The notes beneath the pieces are model-generated. The model ran no database searches, had not been told where the DNA came from, and was given only the letters and a program-made list of their open reading frames with translations. The position numbers were made by a program, and so were the translations under genes. Of a DNA stretch of 64,000 bases, positions 7,735 to 16,920 are shown one piece after another; position 1 is the first letter of the stretch; every line of letters starts with the position of its first letter. The DNA is from Zobellia amurskyensis (lineage in GTDB: Bacteria > Bacteroidota > Bacteroidia > Flavobacteriales > Flavobacteriaceae), in assembly GCF_009725985.1 (NCBI RefSeq), contig NZ_RCNR01000006.1, positions 62,001 through 126,000 on the forward strand, written 5' to 3'.

Positions 7735-8838
7735 TTAAATAGCTTCATACAGTTTTCCCGGTAGGGGACGTATGACACCCTTCATTTCCATATTTAAAAG
7801 AGTAGAAGAAACTTTAAAGACGGGCAGCTTGCATTCCAAGGCCACACTATCCAACAATTGCTTTCCATTTTTCTGCAAGTAATCATAAATAGATTGCTCT
7901 GTAGGTTCAAGCTCTACGAAGAGTTGTTTTTGAATTGTTTTGGTTTCTTTCTCGGCAATATCCCATCCTAATAAATAAACTAAATCTGCGGCCGAAGTCA
8001 GCATGTGTGCCTTTTGTTGTTTTATAAGGTTATTACACCCTGAGCTGTATTTATCTTGTGCCCTTCCCGGCACGGCAAAAACATCCCGATTATAACTGTT
8101 GGCAATATCGGCCGTAACCAAACTCCCCCCTTTTTCCGCCGATTCTATAACTACCGTTACCTCACTCATACCCGCAATGATGCGATTTCGTTTTAAAAAA
8201 TTCTCTCGATCGGGATTACTTGTGCTTCGGAACTCAGTAAAGAACCCGCCATTTTTTTCTACATCTTGAACATATTTTTCATGTACTTTGGGGTACATTT
8301 GATTCAACCCATGTGCGAGACAACCAATAGTTTGTAAGCCATGCTTAACCGCCGCTTTTTGAGCGGTGATATCTACGCCATAAGCAAATCCACTTACAAT
8401 TATGGGGTTTAAGGGCGCTATATCTTCAATAAACTTTTCGCAAAAAGCAGTCCCATAACTGGTTATTTTGCGTGTCCCAACAAGACTAATAAGTTTACGA
8501 TTGTCTAAATTGATGTTTCCCCTTTTGTAAAGCAGGACCGGACTATCTATGCAATGTTTTAGATAACCGGGGTAATCTGCATCCATAAAATAAGAGAAAC
8601 CAATGTGGTTTTTCTTGATATATTCATACTCCTGTTCTGCAGCTTCTTGATGCTCGCCGTCATATAAACCTTTTAAAGCTTGCGTACCTATACCATCAAT
8701 TTTTAAAAGATTGTTTCGTTTTTCTTCAAAAACAGCTTGTGCATTTCCGCAATGGGCAATAAGTTTTTTGATAGTTACATCTCCTATTTTTGGAGCGCCT
8801 TGTAGGCGTAAAACCGCAAGCAATTCATCTGTAGTCAT
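7735..8838 (-). CDS. dprA: DNA-processing protein DprA
   Basis: DprA protects incoming single-stranded DNA and loads RecA on it during transformation; it is widespread even where competence is unproven. The 367-residue product has an N-terminal helix-hairpin-helix-like part, the Rossmann core with LVGTRKITSYG and VSGFAYGVDITAQKAA, and the RNRIIAGMSEVTVVIES segment. The short C-terminal winged-helix domain is at about residues 300-367. All typical parts are present. It is transcribed alone, divergent from the HU/SPOR gene, with a full TAnnTTTG box 13 bases upstream. Confidence 0.96.
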   Translation of the reverse strand: MTTDELLAVLRLQGAPKIGDVTIKKLIAHCGNAQAVFEEKRNNLLKIDGIGTQALKGLYDGEHQEAAEQEYEYIKKNHIGFSYFMDADYPGYLKHCIDSPVLLYKRGNINLDNRKLISLVGTRKITSYGTAFCEKFIEDIAPLNPIIVSGFAYGVDITAQKAAVKHGLQTIGCLAHGLNQMYPKVHEKYVQDVEKNGGFFTEFRSTSNPDRENFLKRNRIIAGMSEVTVVIESAEKGGSLVTADIANSYNRDVFAVPGRAQDKYSSGCNNLIKQQKAHMLTSAADLVYLLGWDIAEKETKTIQKQLFVELEPTEQSIYDYLQKNGKQLLDSVALECKLPVFKVSSTLLNMEMKGVIRPLPGKLYEAI

Positions 8839-8850
8839 TTATAAGTGCGT

Positions 8851-8858
8851 CAAAGTTA
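8851..8858 (-). promoter_or_regulatory. -7 box of dprA
   Basis: The minus strand reads TAACTTTG, a full match to TAnnTTTG, 12 bases upstream of the ATG at 8838. The implied leader is very short. Confidence 0.5.
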
Positions 8859-8929
8859 TCCACAAAATACACAAATTATAATGTTAATAAAAAGTTATGT
8901 GGACTCTGGTCTGACCCTATAATTTTCTC

Positions 8930-8937
8930 CATATTTG
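8930..8937 (+). promoter_or_regulatory. Possible -7 box of the HU/SPOR gene
   Basis: CATATTTG matches seven of eight positions of TAnnTTTG and ends six bases before the ATG at 8944. If used, the mRNA would be leaderless or nearly so. Confidence 0.4.
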
Positions 8938-8943
8938 CGGTAT

Positions 8944-9903
8944 ATGGGATTAGAACGCTATATATCTGAGTTAATGTACCGCTACAACTGTGTAGTCGTA
9001 CCAGGTTTCGGGGCATTTTTAACAGAGCAGAAATCTGCCGTTATTCACGAAAGCACCAATACTTTTTACCCTCCGGTAAAAACGGTTTCATTCAACCAAC
9101 AGTTATTGTCCAATGATGGACTTTTGGTTTCGTACGCCGCTGAAGCGGAGAATATTTCTTTTGAGCAAATGCTCAAAGAAGTAGGCGAAATCGTAACCGA
9201 ATGGAAAGCAGACCTTAAAAAAGGCAACCAACTAAAGTTGGCCGATATTGGAACCTTATGGTACAGCTCAGAAGATAAAATTCAATTTCAACCTTCAGGT
9301 AATGTCAACTATCTGACTGCTTCTTTTGGAATGTCTTCTTTTGTTTCCGCTCCGGTAACCCGTGAAATTTTAAAAGAAGAAGTAGTACAATTAGAAGAAA
9401 AAACTCCATTCGCATTTACACCTGAAAAACGCGAGACTCTTACATTTCGTCCTTATTTAAAATATGCTGCCGTTGCACTTATTGCTTTAACATTGGGCGT
9501 TACAGGGTTTCAGTTTTATAAATCTAACGAGAATAACCAACAATTGGCACGTCAAGAGGCCGAACAACAGGTTTCAAAACGCATTCAGGAAGCTACCTTT
9601 TTTGATGCTCAGCCGTTAGAATTACCTACAATTACGCTTAAAACTTCCAAAAAAGCGGTTTCCGATATAGCTGAAGAGCGTATGCACCACATTATTGCTG
9701 GAGCTTTTAGATACCGGACCAATGCCGACAAGAAGATTGAGCAGTTGAAACTTAAAGGCTTTAACCCTTCTTATATAGGCACGAATCCATTCGGTCTATA
9801 TTTGGTTGCCTATGACAGTTTTACTGACTCCAATAAGGCTTTAGAGGCACTTCGTGAAATTAAGCTTACACAAAAAGATGCTTGGTTGAAGTCAGGTCGT
9901 TAG
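8944..9903 (+). CDS. CCDC81-like HU-domain protein with membrane helix and SPOR domain
   Basis: Residues 1 to about 125 match the paired CCDC81-type prokaryotic HU domains (start GLERYISELMYRYNCVVVPG). One transmembrane helix lies at about 170-190 (YAAVALIALTLGVTGFQFY). A SPOR domain at about 245-318 (HHIIAGAFRYRTNADKKIEQ) would bind denuded peptidoglycan. The layout suggests a septum- or wall-linked inner-membrane protein with a DNA-binding-like cytoplasmic head; this is inference. I start at ATG 8944 and not at the TTG at 8935, which lies in the promoter-like CATATTTG. It is divergent from dprA, and a small hairpin follows the stop codon. Confidence 0.88.
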   Translation: MGLERYISELMYRYNCVVVPGFGAFLTEQKSAVIHESTNTFYPPVKTVSFNQQLLSNDGLLVSYAAEAENISFEQMLKEVGEIVTEWKADLKKGNQLKLADIGTLWYSSEDKIQFQPSGNVNYLTASFGMSSFVSAPVTREILKEEVVQLEEKTPFAFTPEKRETLTFRPYLKYAAVALIALTLGVTGFQFYKSNENNQQLARQEAEQQVSKRIQEATFFDAQPLELPTITLKTSKKAVSDIAEERMHHIIAGAFRYRTNADKKIEQLKLKGFNPSYIGTNPFGLYLVAYDSFTDSNKALEALREIKLTQKDAWLKSGR

Positions 9904-9932
9904 TAATTCATTCTTTTACCATTTTCGATAAA

Positions 9933-9954
9933 AAAAGCTTAGACACAAGCTTTT
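9933..9954 (+). terminator. Probable terminator of the HU/SPOR gene
   Basis: AAAAGCTT and AAGCTTTT form an 8-base stem with the loop AGACAC, 30 bases after the stop codon. The stem ends in TTTT, but no longer T-run follows. Confidence 0.5.
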
Positions 9955-10009
9955 AAATTATACCGTTTGCTACTTGCAAGAGGTTCTACCCCATGCCCAT
10001 TAAAAAAGG

Positions 10010-10017
10010 TATCTTTG
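10010..10017 (+). promoter_or_regulatory. -7 box of the thioesterase gene
   Basis: TATCTTTG is a full match to TAnnTTTG and ends 15 bases before the ATG at 10033. No clear TTG lies at the usual spacing upstream. Confidence 0.55.
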
Positions 10018-10032
10018 CCCAAAAATTGATTT

Positions 10033-10545
10033 ATGCAGGCTAAAAATCCACGTGATTCTAGAACCGTAATGACAGATATGGTACTCCCAAGCGAGACCAA
10101 CCCCCTTAACAACCTATTTGGTGGCGAGCTTTTGGCCCGAATGGATCGTGCCGCGAGTATTGCCGCACGCCGTCATAGCCGCCGTATAACCGTTACCGCA
10201 TCCGTAAACCATGTAGCCTTCAATCAATCCGTTCCTGTTGGAAGTGTACTAACAGTAGAAGCAGCCGTTTCACGCGCTTTTAGGACCTCTATGGAGGTTT
10301 ATATTGATGTTTGGATGGAAGATCGTTTCACTGGCGAAAGATCCAAAGCCAATGAAGCCATCTACACCTTCGTAGCCGTTGACGATACAGGAAGGCCTAC
10401 AGTTGTTCCACCTTTACAACCAGAAACCGAGCTTGAATCGGAACGCTTTGAGGGCGCCTTGCGCAGAAAACAATTAAGCTTGGTTTTAGCAGGCAAGATG
10501 AAGCCTAATGAAGCTACAGAATTAAAAGCTTTATTTACAAAATAA
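10033..10545 (+). CDS. Acyl-CoA thioesterase, hotdog fold
   Basis: The 170-residue protein is a hotdog-fold acyl-CoA hydrolase of the YciA/BFIT (4HBT) type. Diagnostic parts are the N-terminal VMTDMVLPSETNPLNNLFGG, with the catalytic Asn/Asp-region preceding the long helix LLARMDRAASIAARRH, and the VNHVAFNQSVPVGSVLTVEA strand segment. It would release free fatty acids from acyl-CoA in the cytoplasm. It has its own promoter box and is convergent with the aldo/keto reductase gene, with eight bases between stop codons and no visible terminator. Confidence 0.92.
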   Translation: MQAKNPRDSRTVMTDMVLPSETNPLNNLFGGELLARMDRAASIAARRHSRRITVTASVNHVAFNQSVPVGSVLTVEAAVSRAFRTSMEVYIDVWMEDRFTGERSKANEAIYTFVAVDDTGRPTVVPPLQPETELESERFEGALRRKQLSLVLAGKMKPNEATELKALFTK

Positions 10546-10553
10546 CATTTTTG

Positions 10554-11396
10554 CTAGAAATCAAAATTGTCAGGATCAGGTCCACTGCGCGCACCTTTAT
10601 CAAGACTATCCAAGTACGATACGTCGGCTTCTGAAAGTTCAAAGTCGAAAATATCCGCATTGGACTTGATCCTATTTTCGTGTACCGATTTTGGAATGGC
10701 AACTATACCTTTCTGCAAATTGTAGCGTAACACAATTTGAGCAATAGACTTGTTATACTTACCGGTTAGTTCATCAAAAACATCGGATTTTCCGTCAAAA
10801 AGTTTTCCCTGCATGAAGGGTGACCATGATTCATACTGAATTCCTTTAGCGTTACAGAAATCTATTAAACCTTGCTGAACCAAGTATGGATGAAATTCCA
10901 TTTGATTGACCATTGGAACAATTTCTGCAGCCTCCAATAAATCTTCTAAATGATGCTGTAAAAAGTTGCTCACACCAATGGCCCTAATACGTTTTTCACG
11001 ATATAGTTTTTCCATGGCACGCCATGTATCCTTATATTTTCCGGCAACTGGCCAGTGAATTAAATATAGGTCTAGATAATCAACACCTAAACGCTCCAAA
11101 GTCTCCTCAAACGCTTTTAAGGTACTTTCATAGCCTTGGTCTGCATTCCATAGCTTGGAAACCAAAAACACTTCTTCACGCGCTACATTGCTCTCTAAAA
11201 TTCCTTTACCTACTCCCTCTTCGTTTTTATAAGCCGAAGCTGTATCAACATGTCTGTAACCAGTGTTTAATGCATTTTTTACCGCATCAATCACTTCTTG
11301 CGCATTATCTGCCTGATACGTACCCAAACCTAGATACGGCATTTCTACATTATTGCTTAACCTAAATGTTCCCTGTAAATCTGTTATCTGTTTCAT
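10554..11396 (-). CDS. Aldo/keto reductase
   Basis: This NADPH-dependent oxidoreductase has a TIM-barrel fold, 280 residues long. The catalytic tetrad is visible: Asp and Tyr in RHVDTASAYKNE, Lys in VSKLW, and His in LIHWP. The family signatures LYLIHWPVAGKYKDTWRAME and IGVSNFLQHHLEDLL are intact, and IPKSVHENRIKSN near the C-terminus binds the cofactor phosphate. The substrate cannot be told. It starts seven bases after the EnvC-like gene and is probably the last gene of that operon. Confidence 0.94.
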   Translation of the reverse strand: MKQITDLQGTFRLSNNVEMPYLGLGTYQADNAQEVIDAVKNALNTGYRHVDTASAYKNEEGVGKGILESNVAREEVFLVSKLWNADQGYESTLKAFEETLERLGVDYLDLYLIHWPVAGKYKDTWRAMEKLYREKRIRAIGVSNFLQHHLEDLLEAAEIVPMVNQMEFHPYLVQQGLIDFCNAKGIQYESWSPFMQGKLFDGKSDVFDELTGKYNKSIAQIVLRYNLQKGIVAIPKSVHENRIKSNADIFDFELSEADVSYLDSLDKGARSGPDPDNFDF

Positions 11397-11403
11397 AACG
11401 TTT

Positions 11404-12633
11404 CTATAATTGGTACACCCACTCCTCTGGATTCAATTTTGAAGTGTTCTGGTGTAAATAAAACTTCAATTTTGTTTGTCCGTTAGACCGATTGGTATAA
11501 ATCTCGCCGAGCTCGGTCTTCGCCTCGACCCTATCTCCCTTTTTAACGTATAAGTTAGATAGATTATAATACGTACTGATAAAGTTACCATGCTTTAATT
11601 GAACCGCCTTGTTCCCCCCGGGTATAGAAAGAATCGCGATAACTTCCCCTCTAAAAATAGCACGAGCTTTAGCACCCTGGTCCGTAGTAATAACTACACC
11701 GTTGCTCTGATGTTTTATACCAGGATAAATTGCATCTGCATATACCCCAAAGCCTTGACTTTTAAATCCCTTTTCAACCGGCCATATTAATCTACCCTTA
11801 TTGGCCGTAAAACTATTTGCTACGATAGCGGCTTCAGGTGTTAAAAGAAACTTGCTAGGATCATCACCTTTCTTTCCGGCGTCCTTGTTTGAAGCAGCAA
11901 TAGCCTCACGAATAAGTCTTTCTATTTGGCGATCAATTTCTTTAGCTTGATTTTGTTTATCCCTAATCTGCGCCGCAAACTTTGTTTCGCTTTTTCTTAT
12001 GGTTCCTAAAAGTGCTTGATGGTCTTCTTTTTCCTGTGTCATAGCCTTTTTGGCTTTCAGGTTTTGAGCAACCAAACGCTCCTTTTCTTTACGTTGCGCA
12101 CTAAGGCTAATATTCAATTTGCTCAACTCTTCTGTCTTAACCACTATTTGCTCCCCCTGCTTTCTCCTAAATTCTGTGTATTGCTTTATATATTGAATTC
12201 GTTTAAAAGCTTGATAAAAATCATCCGATGACAGTAGGAACATTAATTTACTCTGTTGAATCTTACTTTGATACCCCTTTTGGATCATCATGGCATAATC
12301 ATCTTTAAGCTCATCTAATTCCTCCCTTAGTCCAGAAATGACTTTAATATTGGCATTGATTTTCCTATTGAGAAGATTGGATTGTTTATTGGTGACATCT
12401 ATGAGTTGTTGTCTTACCTTAATCTTATTATCCAAAGCTTCCATTTGGTCAAGTACATTACCTTTCTTTTTCTTTTGGTCAAAAAGTAAATAATTGATCT
12501 GCTCTATCTCCTTTTGTAACTTTTCACGTTTGGCCTCAAGTACTTCCTGCTCTTCGTTTTGAGCAAAAACGGAGCTCAATCCAAATAAACAGACAAATAA
12601 AAAAACAACGAAATAATGCTTGTTACCGCGCAT
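11404..12633 (-). CDS. envC: EnvC-like murein hydrolase activator (degenerate M23/LytM)
   Basis: The 409-residue protein has a signal peptide (residues 1-24, ending VFAQ), long coiled coils at about 25-240, and a C-terminal LytM domain from about 295. The M23 zinc residues are lost. The usual HxGxD site reads HQSNG, the HGxxTxYxHL site reads HGNFISTYYNL with Asn in place of His, and the last motif reads KLKFYLH. It should therefore be inactive, like EnvC, which activates amidases at division. It overlaps the DUF4292 gene by 11 bases. The fit to EnvC is by architecture; the amidase partner is not in the window. Confidence 0.88.
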   Translation of the reverse strand: MRGNKHYFVVFLFVCLFGLSSVFAQNEEQEVLEAKREKLQKEIEQINYLLFDQKKKKGNVLDQMEALDNKIKVRQQLIDVTNKQSNLLNRKINANIKVISGLREELDELKDDYAMMIQKGYQSKIQQSKLMFLLSSDDFYQAFKRIQYIKQYTEFRRKQGEQIVVKTEELSKLNISLSAQRKEKERLVAQNLKAKKAMTQEKEDHQALLGTIRKSETKFAAQIRDKQNQAKEIDRQIERLIREAIAASNKDAGKKGDDPSKFLLTPEAAIVANSFTANKGRLIWPVEKGFKSQGFGVYADAIYPGIKHQSNGVVITTDQGAKARAIFRGEVIAILSIPGGNKAVQLKHGNFISTYYNLSNLYVKKGDRVEAKTELGEIYTNRSNGQTKLKFYLHQNTSKLNPEEWVYQL

Positions 12634-13417
12634 CGTTTGTTAATAAGATTTCCTTGAAACCTTTCGGTATTTTATACGGAAAGTTCATGGGTTGGTCAAA
12701 TTCTATATTTTTATACTCTATATCTACCGTATTGCGGTCTTCCCCTTCAATAGCAGCAACAGCAATACGTTGCGGAAGAATATATTTACCAATTTTCTGA
12801 TAATCGGTGTAGTTCACTTGCAGTAATCTCTTCTTTAAAGGTTGAGATAATTGTTGTGAAGCCATCTTGAAATTTTTAGGTTCTATTTGAAACATCACCT
12901 TAAAAAGCTCCATGGTTTTCTTTGGCTTTAACTGATAATCGCCATTTATTACGGATGCATCATACTTTCCCTCTCTTAAGTTGAAAAGCGCCTGGCCCAT
13001 TAACAGGTTCTGCACCTGCTCAAAGTCTAGCTCGGTGCCCAAAAACTTGCTTAAGTAAGCAAAATCACCATCAAAATACTCGTTTTGCAATTTATTATAA
13101 AAAGTAACCCTACCCGGAGTAATATAGGCTTTGACCATGCCAAGGGGTGCACTCATCCAAATAGCTTTATCCTTTTCCATTCGTAAACTAACGGAAACTC
13201 CTTGGGACGATTCCCCATCAGAATAATCGATCCGCATTTTACCGCTTAACGTGTTAAAATTGGTCGTATTTGCATAATGATTTCGAACAATCGCTTTCGC
13301 AGAAAGATTGCCGTCAACCTTTCCATCGGCCAACACCTTTGTAGATTTACAGGAAAGAAAAAATGAAAGTGAGACCAACGCCATCAAGCGCAAGACAATT
13401 CGTAAGGGTAACGCCAT
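12623..13417 (-). CDS. DUF4292 lipoprotein
   Basis: The 264-residue protein carries a lipoprotein signal (LSFFLSCKSTK; Cys at about residue 23) and matches the DUF4292 family, which resembles the LolA/LppX fold. Conserved-looking parts include NFNTLSGKMRIDY, ISMSAPLG-like IWMSAPLGMVKAY and FPYKIPKGFKEI. It is probably a periplasmic or outer-membrane lipid- or lipoprotein-handling factor, but this has not been shown. It lies between a TPR gene (14 bases upstream) and the EnvC-like gene (11-base overlap), a common flavobacterial order that suggests an envelope role. Confidence 0.88.
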   Translation of the reverse strand: MALPLRIVLRLMALVSLSFFLSCKSTKVLADGKVDGNLSAKAIVRNHYANTTNFNTLSGKMRIDYSDGESSQGVSVSLRMEKDKAIWMSAPLGMVKAYITPGRVTFYNKLQNEYFDGDFAYLSKFLGTELDFEQVQNLLMGQALFNLREGKYDASVINGDYQLKPKKTMELFKVMFQIEPKNFKMASQQLSQPLKKRLLQVNYTDYQKIGKYILPQRIAVAAIEGEDRNTVDIEYKNIEFDQPMNFPYKIPKGFKEILLTNDAR

Positions 13418-13431
13418 AATCTTTGTAAAGT

Positions 13432-14373
13432 TTAAAACCCAGGTTTTATCTTACGAAGATACATATTTGCCTTGACTGAATTGTTAATGGAATTATAAGC
13501 ATCTGCCAGTTCCTGATAAAATTTATTGGCCAGTGCAATATCTCCCACAAGATAATCCAACCCAGTTTCCAAAGCCTCAATGGCCTCACGCGGTTTGGCC
13601 TTTTTGTTAAATGCATAGCCTTGAGCATAGTAAAAATAGGGTTGAGACGGGTAACTCTCCAAGGCCTCTTCCGCAACTTGGTCCAAAGCCAAATAGTGGT
13701 TGGCCCTAAGCATACCTTGAATCTGGGCCTTATATTGTTCAAAAGAGCCAGATTCTGCTCTGTTTTCATTGGTAATTGTAAACGAACTACTTGTGATTGC
13801 AGCTTGCTGGGTCTCGATCAAGTCTTCAACTTTAACAGAGAGCTGTTGTGTAAAACTAGATTTTGGAGTCTCCCTAAGGACGGATTGCGCAGCTTTTGCC
13901 TTACCTTTTCGGTAATAGACTAACGCCAAGTTTTCTTTAAATTTCGCATTATCAAAAGGCAGCTGTTCTTTATTTTCTTCAACAGACTTTTGCTGTTTTT
14001 GCAATATTTCAACATACGTGTTAGTGTACCATAAATTGTCCGGTTCGGCCAGTAACGCTGTTAAAGCATACGCTTCCGCAACAGGATACTTTTTTTCATT
14101 CAGATACAATTGAGCAAGCTCATGGTCTACCACATAATTAGCGGCATCCAATTGTTTGCATTCTAGCATAAGGTTGATGGCCCTATCGTAATTCTCAATA
14201 CCCTTTTGCTTTAGGGCATCAAAAAATTTGTCCTGAAAATCATCTGAATAGTCCTCCAGAAAAAGTTCCGCACTCTGATTTTCATTTATTTCAGGCGTTT
14301 CTTGGGCACAGACAGATAAGGTGATAAGAAAAAATCCCCCGAAAAAAGTCGATACAATTGGACTAGTTTTCAT
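13432..14373 (-). CDS. Periplasmic tetratricopeptide-repeat protein
   Basis: The 313-residue protein has a signal peptide ending near VCAQE (residue 24) and then helical repeats of TPR type. Examples are AQLYLNEKKYPVAEAYALTA, ALVYYRKGKAKAAQSVLRE and LADAYNSINNSVKANMYLRK. TPR proteins act as scaffolds; the partner is unknown. It is co-directional with, and close to, the DUF4292 and EnvC-like genes, so a shared task in envelope assembly is likely. There is no lipobox, so it is expected to be soluble in the periplasm. Confidence 0.85.
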   Translation of the reverse strand: MKTSPIVSTFFGGFFLITLSVCAQETPEINENQSAELFLEDYSDDFQDKFFDALKQKGIENYDRAINLMLECKQLDAANYVVDHELAQLYLNEKKYPVAEAYALTALLAEPDNLWYTNTYVEILQKQQKSVEENKEQLPFDNAKFKENLALVYYRKGKAKAAQSVLRETPKSSFTQQLSVKVEDLIETQQAAITSSSFTITNENRAESGSFEQYKAQIQGMLRANHYLALDQVAEEALESYPSQPYFYYAQGYAFNKKAKPREAIEALETGLDYLVGDIALANKFYQELADAYNSINNSVKANMYLRKIKPGF

Positions 14374-14414
14374 TTTAATATGCCTGTCTTTGTAGTATTA
14401 AAACTAAGAACTTG

Positions 14415-14849
14415 CTACTTTACACCCGTACTACCAAAACCACCCTCACCTCTTGAGGTTTCAGACAATTCATTTACCTCTTGCCACTCAGCACGTTCGT
14501 GTTTTGCTATAACCAACTGTGCAATACGTTCACCATTTTCTATAGCGAAGCATTCGTTAGATAGATTTACCAAAATCACACCAATCTCCCCACGATAGTC
14601 CGCGTCTACAGTACCAGGGGCGTTAAGAACGGTAATACCCTTTTTTGCCGCAAGACCGCTTCTTGGTCTTACCTGAGCTTCAAAACCTACCGGAAGTTCA
14701 ATAAACAAACCTGTTTTGATAATAGCGCGTTCCAAAGGTTGTAACGTTACCGTTTCGGTAATATTGGCTCTCAGGTCCATTCCTGCCGAAGCACCGGTTT
14801 CGTAATGCGGTAGAATATGTTGTGATTTATTGATGATTTTTATTTTCAT
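14415..14849 (-). CDS. dut: Deoxyuridine 5'-triphosphate nucleotidohydrolase
   Basis: This dUTPase hydrolyses dUTP to dUMP and pyrophosphate, keeping uracil out of DNA and feeding dTMP synthesis. All five trimeric-dUTPase motifs are present in the 144 residues: [46 protein letters not shown] and the C-terminal [10 protein letters not shown]. The length is typical. It lies between the flippase and the TPR gene on the same strand, with gaps of 77 and 41 bases, so it may share transcripts with them. Confidence 0.97.
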   Translation of the reverse strand: MKIKIINKSQHILPHYETGASAGMDLRANITETVTLQPLERAIIKTGLFIELPVGFEAQVRPRSGLAAKKGITVLNAPGTVDADYRGEIGVILVNLSNECFAIENGERIAQLVIAKHERAEWQEVNELSETSRGEGGFGSTGVK

Positions 14850-14926
14850 AGTATTTTGTTGATTGCGAAATATAAAATTGATTTTGTTTTCTCTATTACC
14901 GACCGGATGCAGCCTCTAAGGACAGC

Positions 14927-16393
14927 TTAGTTCTTCTGCCTTAGGAAAATTTGTTTCAACTTATCATTTTCAAGCCTATACACCAAACCTAAGTATGACA
15001 AAAGTAAGACACTACCAATAATTAAACTCCTATCGAAAACATAAAAGGAGAGAACGGAGAAGAAAATAGAAACCCCAAGATAAAACAGAATTTTCCTGAA
15101 ATTATAAGGCACCGGATAACGTGATTTGCCTAAATAGTATGAAAGCACCATCATACTACCATAAGCCATAACCGTTGCAATGGCACTAGCCATATAACCG
15201 ATATAAGGAATAAAGAAGTAGTTTATACCGATAGTTATAAATGCTCCGAATACGGATATAAAAGCACCATAACGTGTCTTGTCAGTTACCTTATACCAAA
15301 CTGAGAGATTATGGTAAATACCCAGAAAGAAACTCGCCAAGAGAATTATGGGAACGACGGACATTGCTTCCCAATAAGCCGGATTTTTAACAAAAAGCAC
15401 TTTTAAAACATCTGCAAAGACTACCACGCCCAACAGAATAACGCTACCCAAAACTACAAAGTAATTGGTTATCTGCGCATAGGCCTTTTGTGGGTTCTCC
15501 GTTCCGGCATGACTAAAAAAGAATGGCTCAATACCCATACGAAATGCCGTAGAAAATAAGGTCATGAATAAAGCAAGCTTTACACAGGCGTTATACATAC
15601 CCACCTCTTTGTTGGCGATATCCTCAGGTAAAAGCGCTTCCAGCATTACCCTATCAAAAACTTCATTAATGGTAAACGCAACTCCCGCAATCAAAACCGG
15701 AATAGCATATTTCATCATTTCCCCCCAAAGCTTCTTATCAAAAGTATATTTGCTGATCAAATATGGTTTTAACATTAATAGGAGCGTTACGGCACTAGCC
15801 ACTAGATTAGCTATGATTATGTATGTAATTTGAAAATTGGGCTTGTACAGCGCCGCCAAAAAGCTTTCTGGACTGTTTTTGGCCATGTTGGGCAATATCA
15901 AAAGAAAGAATAGCGTGAGACCAAAATTAATTACCACATTCAATATCTTGACCACCGCATACCGTAGCGGTCTCTCATTGGCACGCAACCAAGCAAAGGG
16001 TATGATGACCAGAGCATCTAACGAAAGAATAAAAATTACGTACTTGATGTATTTGGGGTCAATATTAAGCAGACTTGCCATTCCGTCCTGAAAAAGTAGC
16101 GAGAACACCATAAATAGCATGGTAGATGCCAAAATAGAGGTCAACGAAGTAGAAATTACACTTTCTTTATCATCAGATTTTGTATAAAACCTAAAAAATG
16201 CAGTTTCCATACCATAGGCCAACACTACGTTGAACATAGCAAAATAGGCAAATATTACAGCAAGCTCTCCGTATATCTCAGGAGGCATAGCGTCAGTATG
16301 CACTCTCACCAAAAAGAAAGAAATCATTCTGGGCAATACAGTGGCAAGACCGTAGATAGCCGTTTGTTTGAACAATTTTTTAAGCGGATTCAA
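14927..16393 (-). CDS. Polysaccharide flippase-like membrane protein (MATE/Wzx superfamily)
   Basis: This is a lipid-linked oligosaccharide flippase-type protein with about 12-14 hydrophobic helices. The N-terminus NPLKKLFKQTAIYGLATVLP is typical of flavobacterial members. The frame can be read from a TTG at 16414, but that TTG is the end of a promoter box. The next TTG, at 16393, gives the family-typical N-terminus and 488 residues, so I use it. It is far from the polysaccharide locus and has its own promoter, so it is more likely a general envelope flippase. The substrate is unknown. Confidence 0.88.
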   Translation of the reverse strand: MNPLKKLFKQTAIYGLATVLPRMISFFLVRVHTDAMPPEIYGELAVIFAYFAMFNVVLAYGMETAFFRFYTKSDDKESVISTSLTSILASTMLFMVFSLLFQDGMASLLNIDPKYIKYVIFILSLDALVIIPFAWLRANERPLRYAVVKILNVVINFGLTLFFLLILPNMAKNSPESFLAALYKPNFQITYIIIANLVASAVTLLLMLKPYLISKYTFDKKLWGEMMKYAIPVLIAGVAFTINEVFDRVMLEALLPEDIANKEVGMYNACVKLALFMTLFSTAFRMGIEPFFFSHAGTENPQKAYAQITNYFVVLGSVILLGVVVFADVLKVLFVKNPAYWEAMSVVPIILLASFFLGIYHNLSVWYKVTDKTRYGAFISVFGAFITIGINYFFIPYIGYMASAIATVMAYGSMMVLSYYLGKSRYPVPYNFRKILFYLGVSIFFSVLSFYVFDRSLIIGSVLLLSYLGLVYRLENDKLKQIFLRQKN

Positions 16394-16411
16394 TAGTGCT
16401 GCATTTAAATC

Positions 16412-16419
16412 CAAAAGTA
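16412..16419 (-). promoter_or_regulatory. -7 box of the flippase gene
   Basis: The minus strand reads TACTTTTG, a full TAnnTTTG match. Its position excludes the TTG at 16414 as the start codon and points to the TTG at 16393. Confidence 0.55.
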
Positions 16420-16473
16420 CCTATTTAAAGGCATGTAGCAAAGTGAAGTTAATCGCCCGCCACTTTCTTTTTT

Positions 16474-16920
16474 CTAGCGACTATTTTTTTCGCTCAAACT
16501 AGAATACGAAACAGGAAGGTTTTGTTGAATTCCGTTGATTTGATAATATTTAACCTTCTCCTTATGCACATAACTTATAACTGCTTGCGTCTCGGTCAGA
16601 CTAAAAGGAAATTCCTCAGGGCTTTCAACACCCCCTCCAAACTCTGCGATACCAATAATGCCCTTATCCGTTAATTGAATTGAAATAGGCGCCATTTTAC
16701 CTTTATGGTAAACGTTTTTAAGATCTGCCTTATCATTCTCCAGACTTAGTACCGAAACTACCAGTTCATAGCCCTTAGCATCACTCAGCTGGTCAACCGA
16801 CCATTGTTGCCCATAAGCTTCTCCTAAATTAAAAGGTGCAATGGTCTCCAACTTCTTTTTGGATGCACACCCCACAAGCATAACTAAGCTTAACCCAAAA
16901 ATATAAATGTATCTTTTCAT
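16474..16920 (-). CDS. Small putative lipoprotein
   Basis: The 148-residue protein has a lipoprotein signal with lipobox VGCA (Cys at residue 18), followed by ASKKKLE. The mature part is beta-rich and contains two glycine-rich segments (EFGGGVESPEEFPF). No named domain is recognised. An interrupted inverted repeat sits immediately before its start codon. It ends 80 bases before the flippase promoter region and may be separate from it. Confidence 0.75.
   Translation of the reverse strand: MKRYIYIFGLSLVMLVGCASKKKLETIAPFNLGEAYGQQWSVDQLSDAKGYELVVSVLSLENDKADLKNVYHKGKMAPISIQLTDKGIIGIAEFGGGVESPEEFPFSLTETQAVISYVHKEKVKYYQINGIQQNLPVSYSSLSEKNSR

Noticed and set aside
11024-11365. ORF of 113 codons antisense to the aldo/keto reductase
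   Set aside because: The opposite strand has intact catalytic motifs of a known family; this frame shows none and is a shadow.
13446-13769. ORF of 107 codons overlapping the TPR gene in another frame
   Set aside because: It is fully inside the TPR gene on the same strand, with no domain or promoter; the TPR frame has a signal peptide and repeats.
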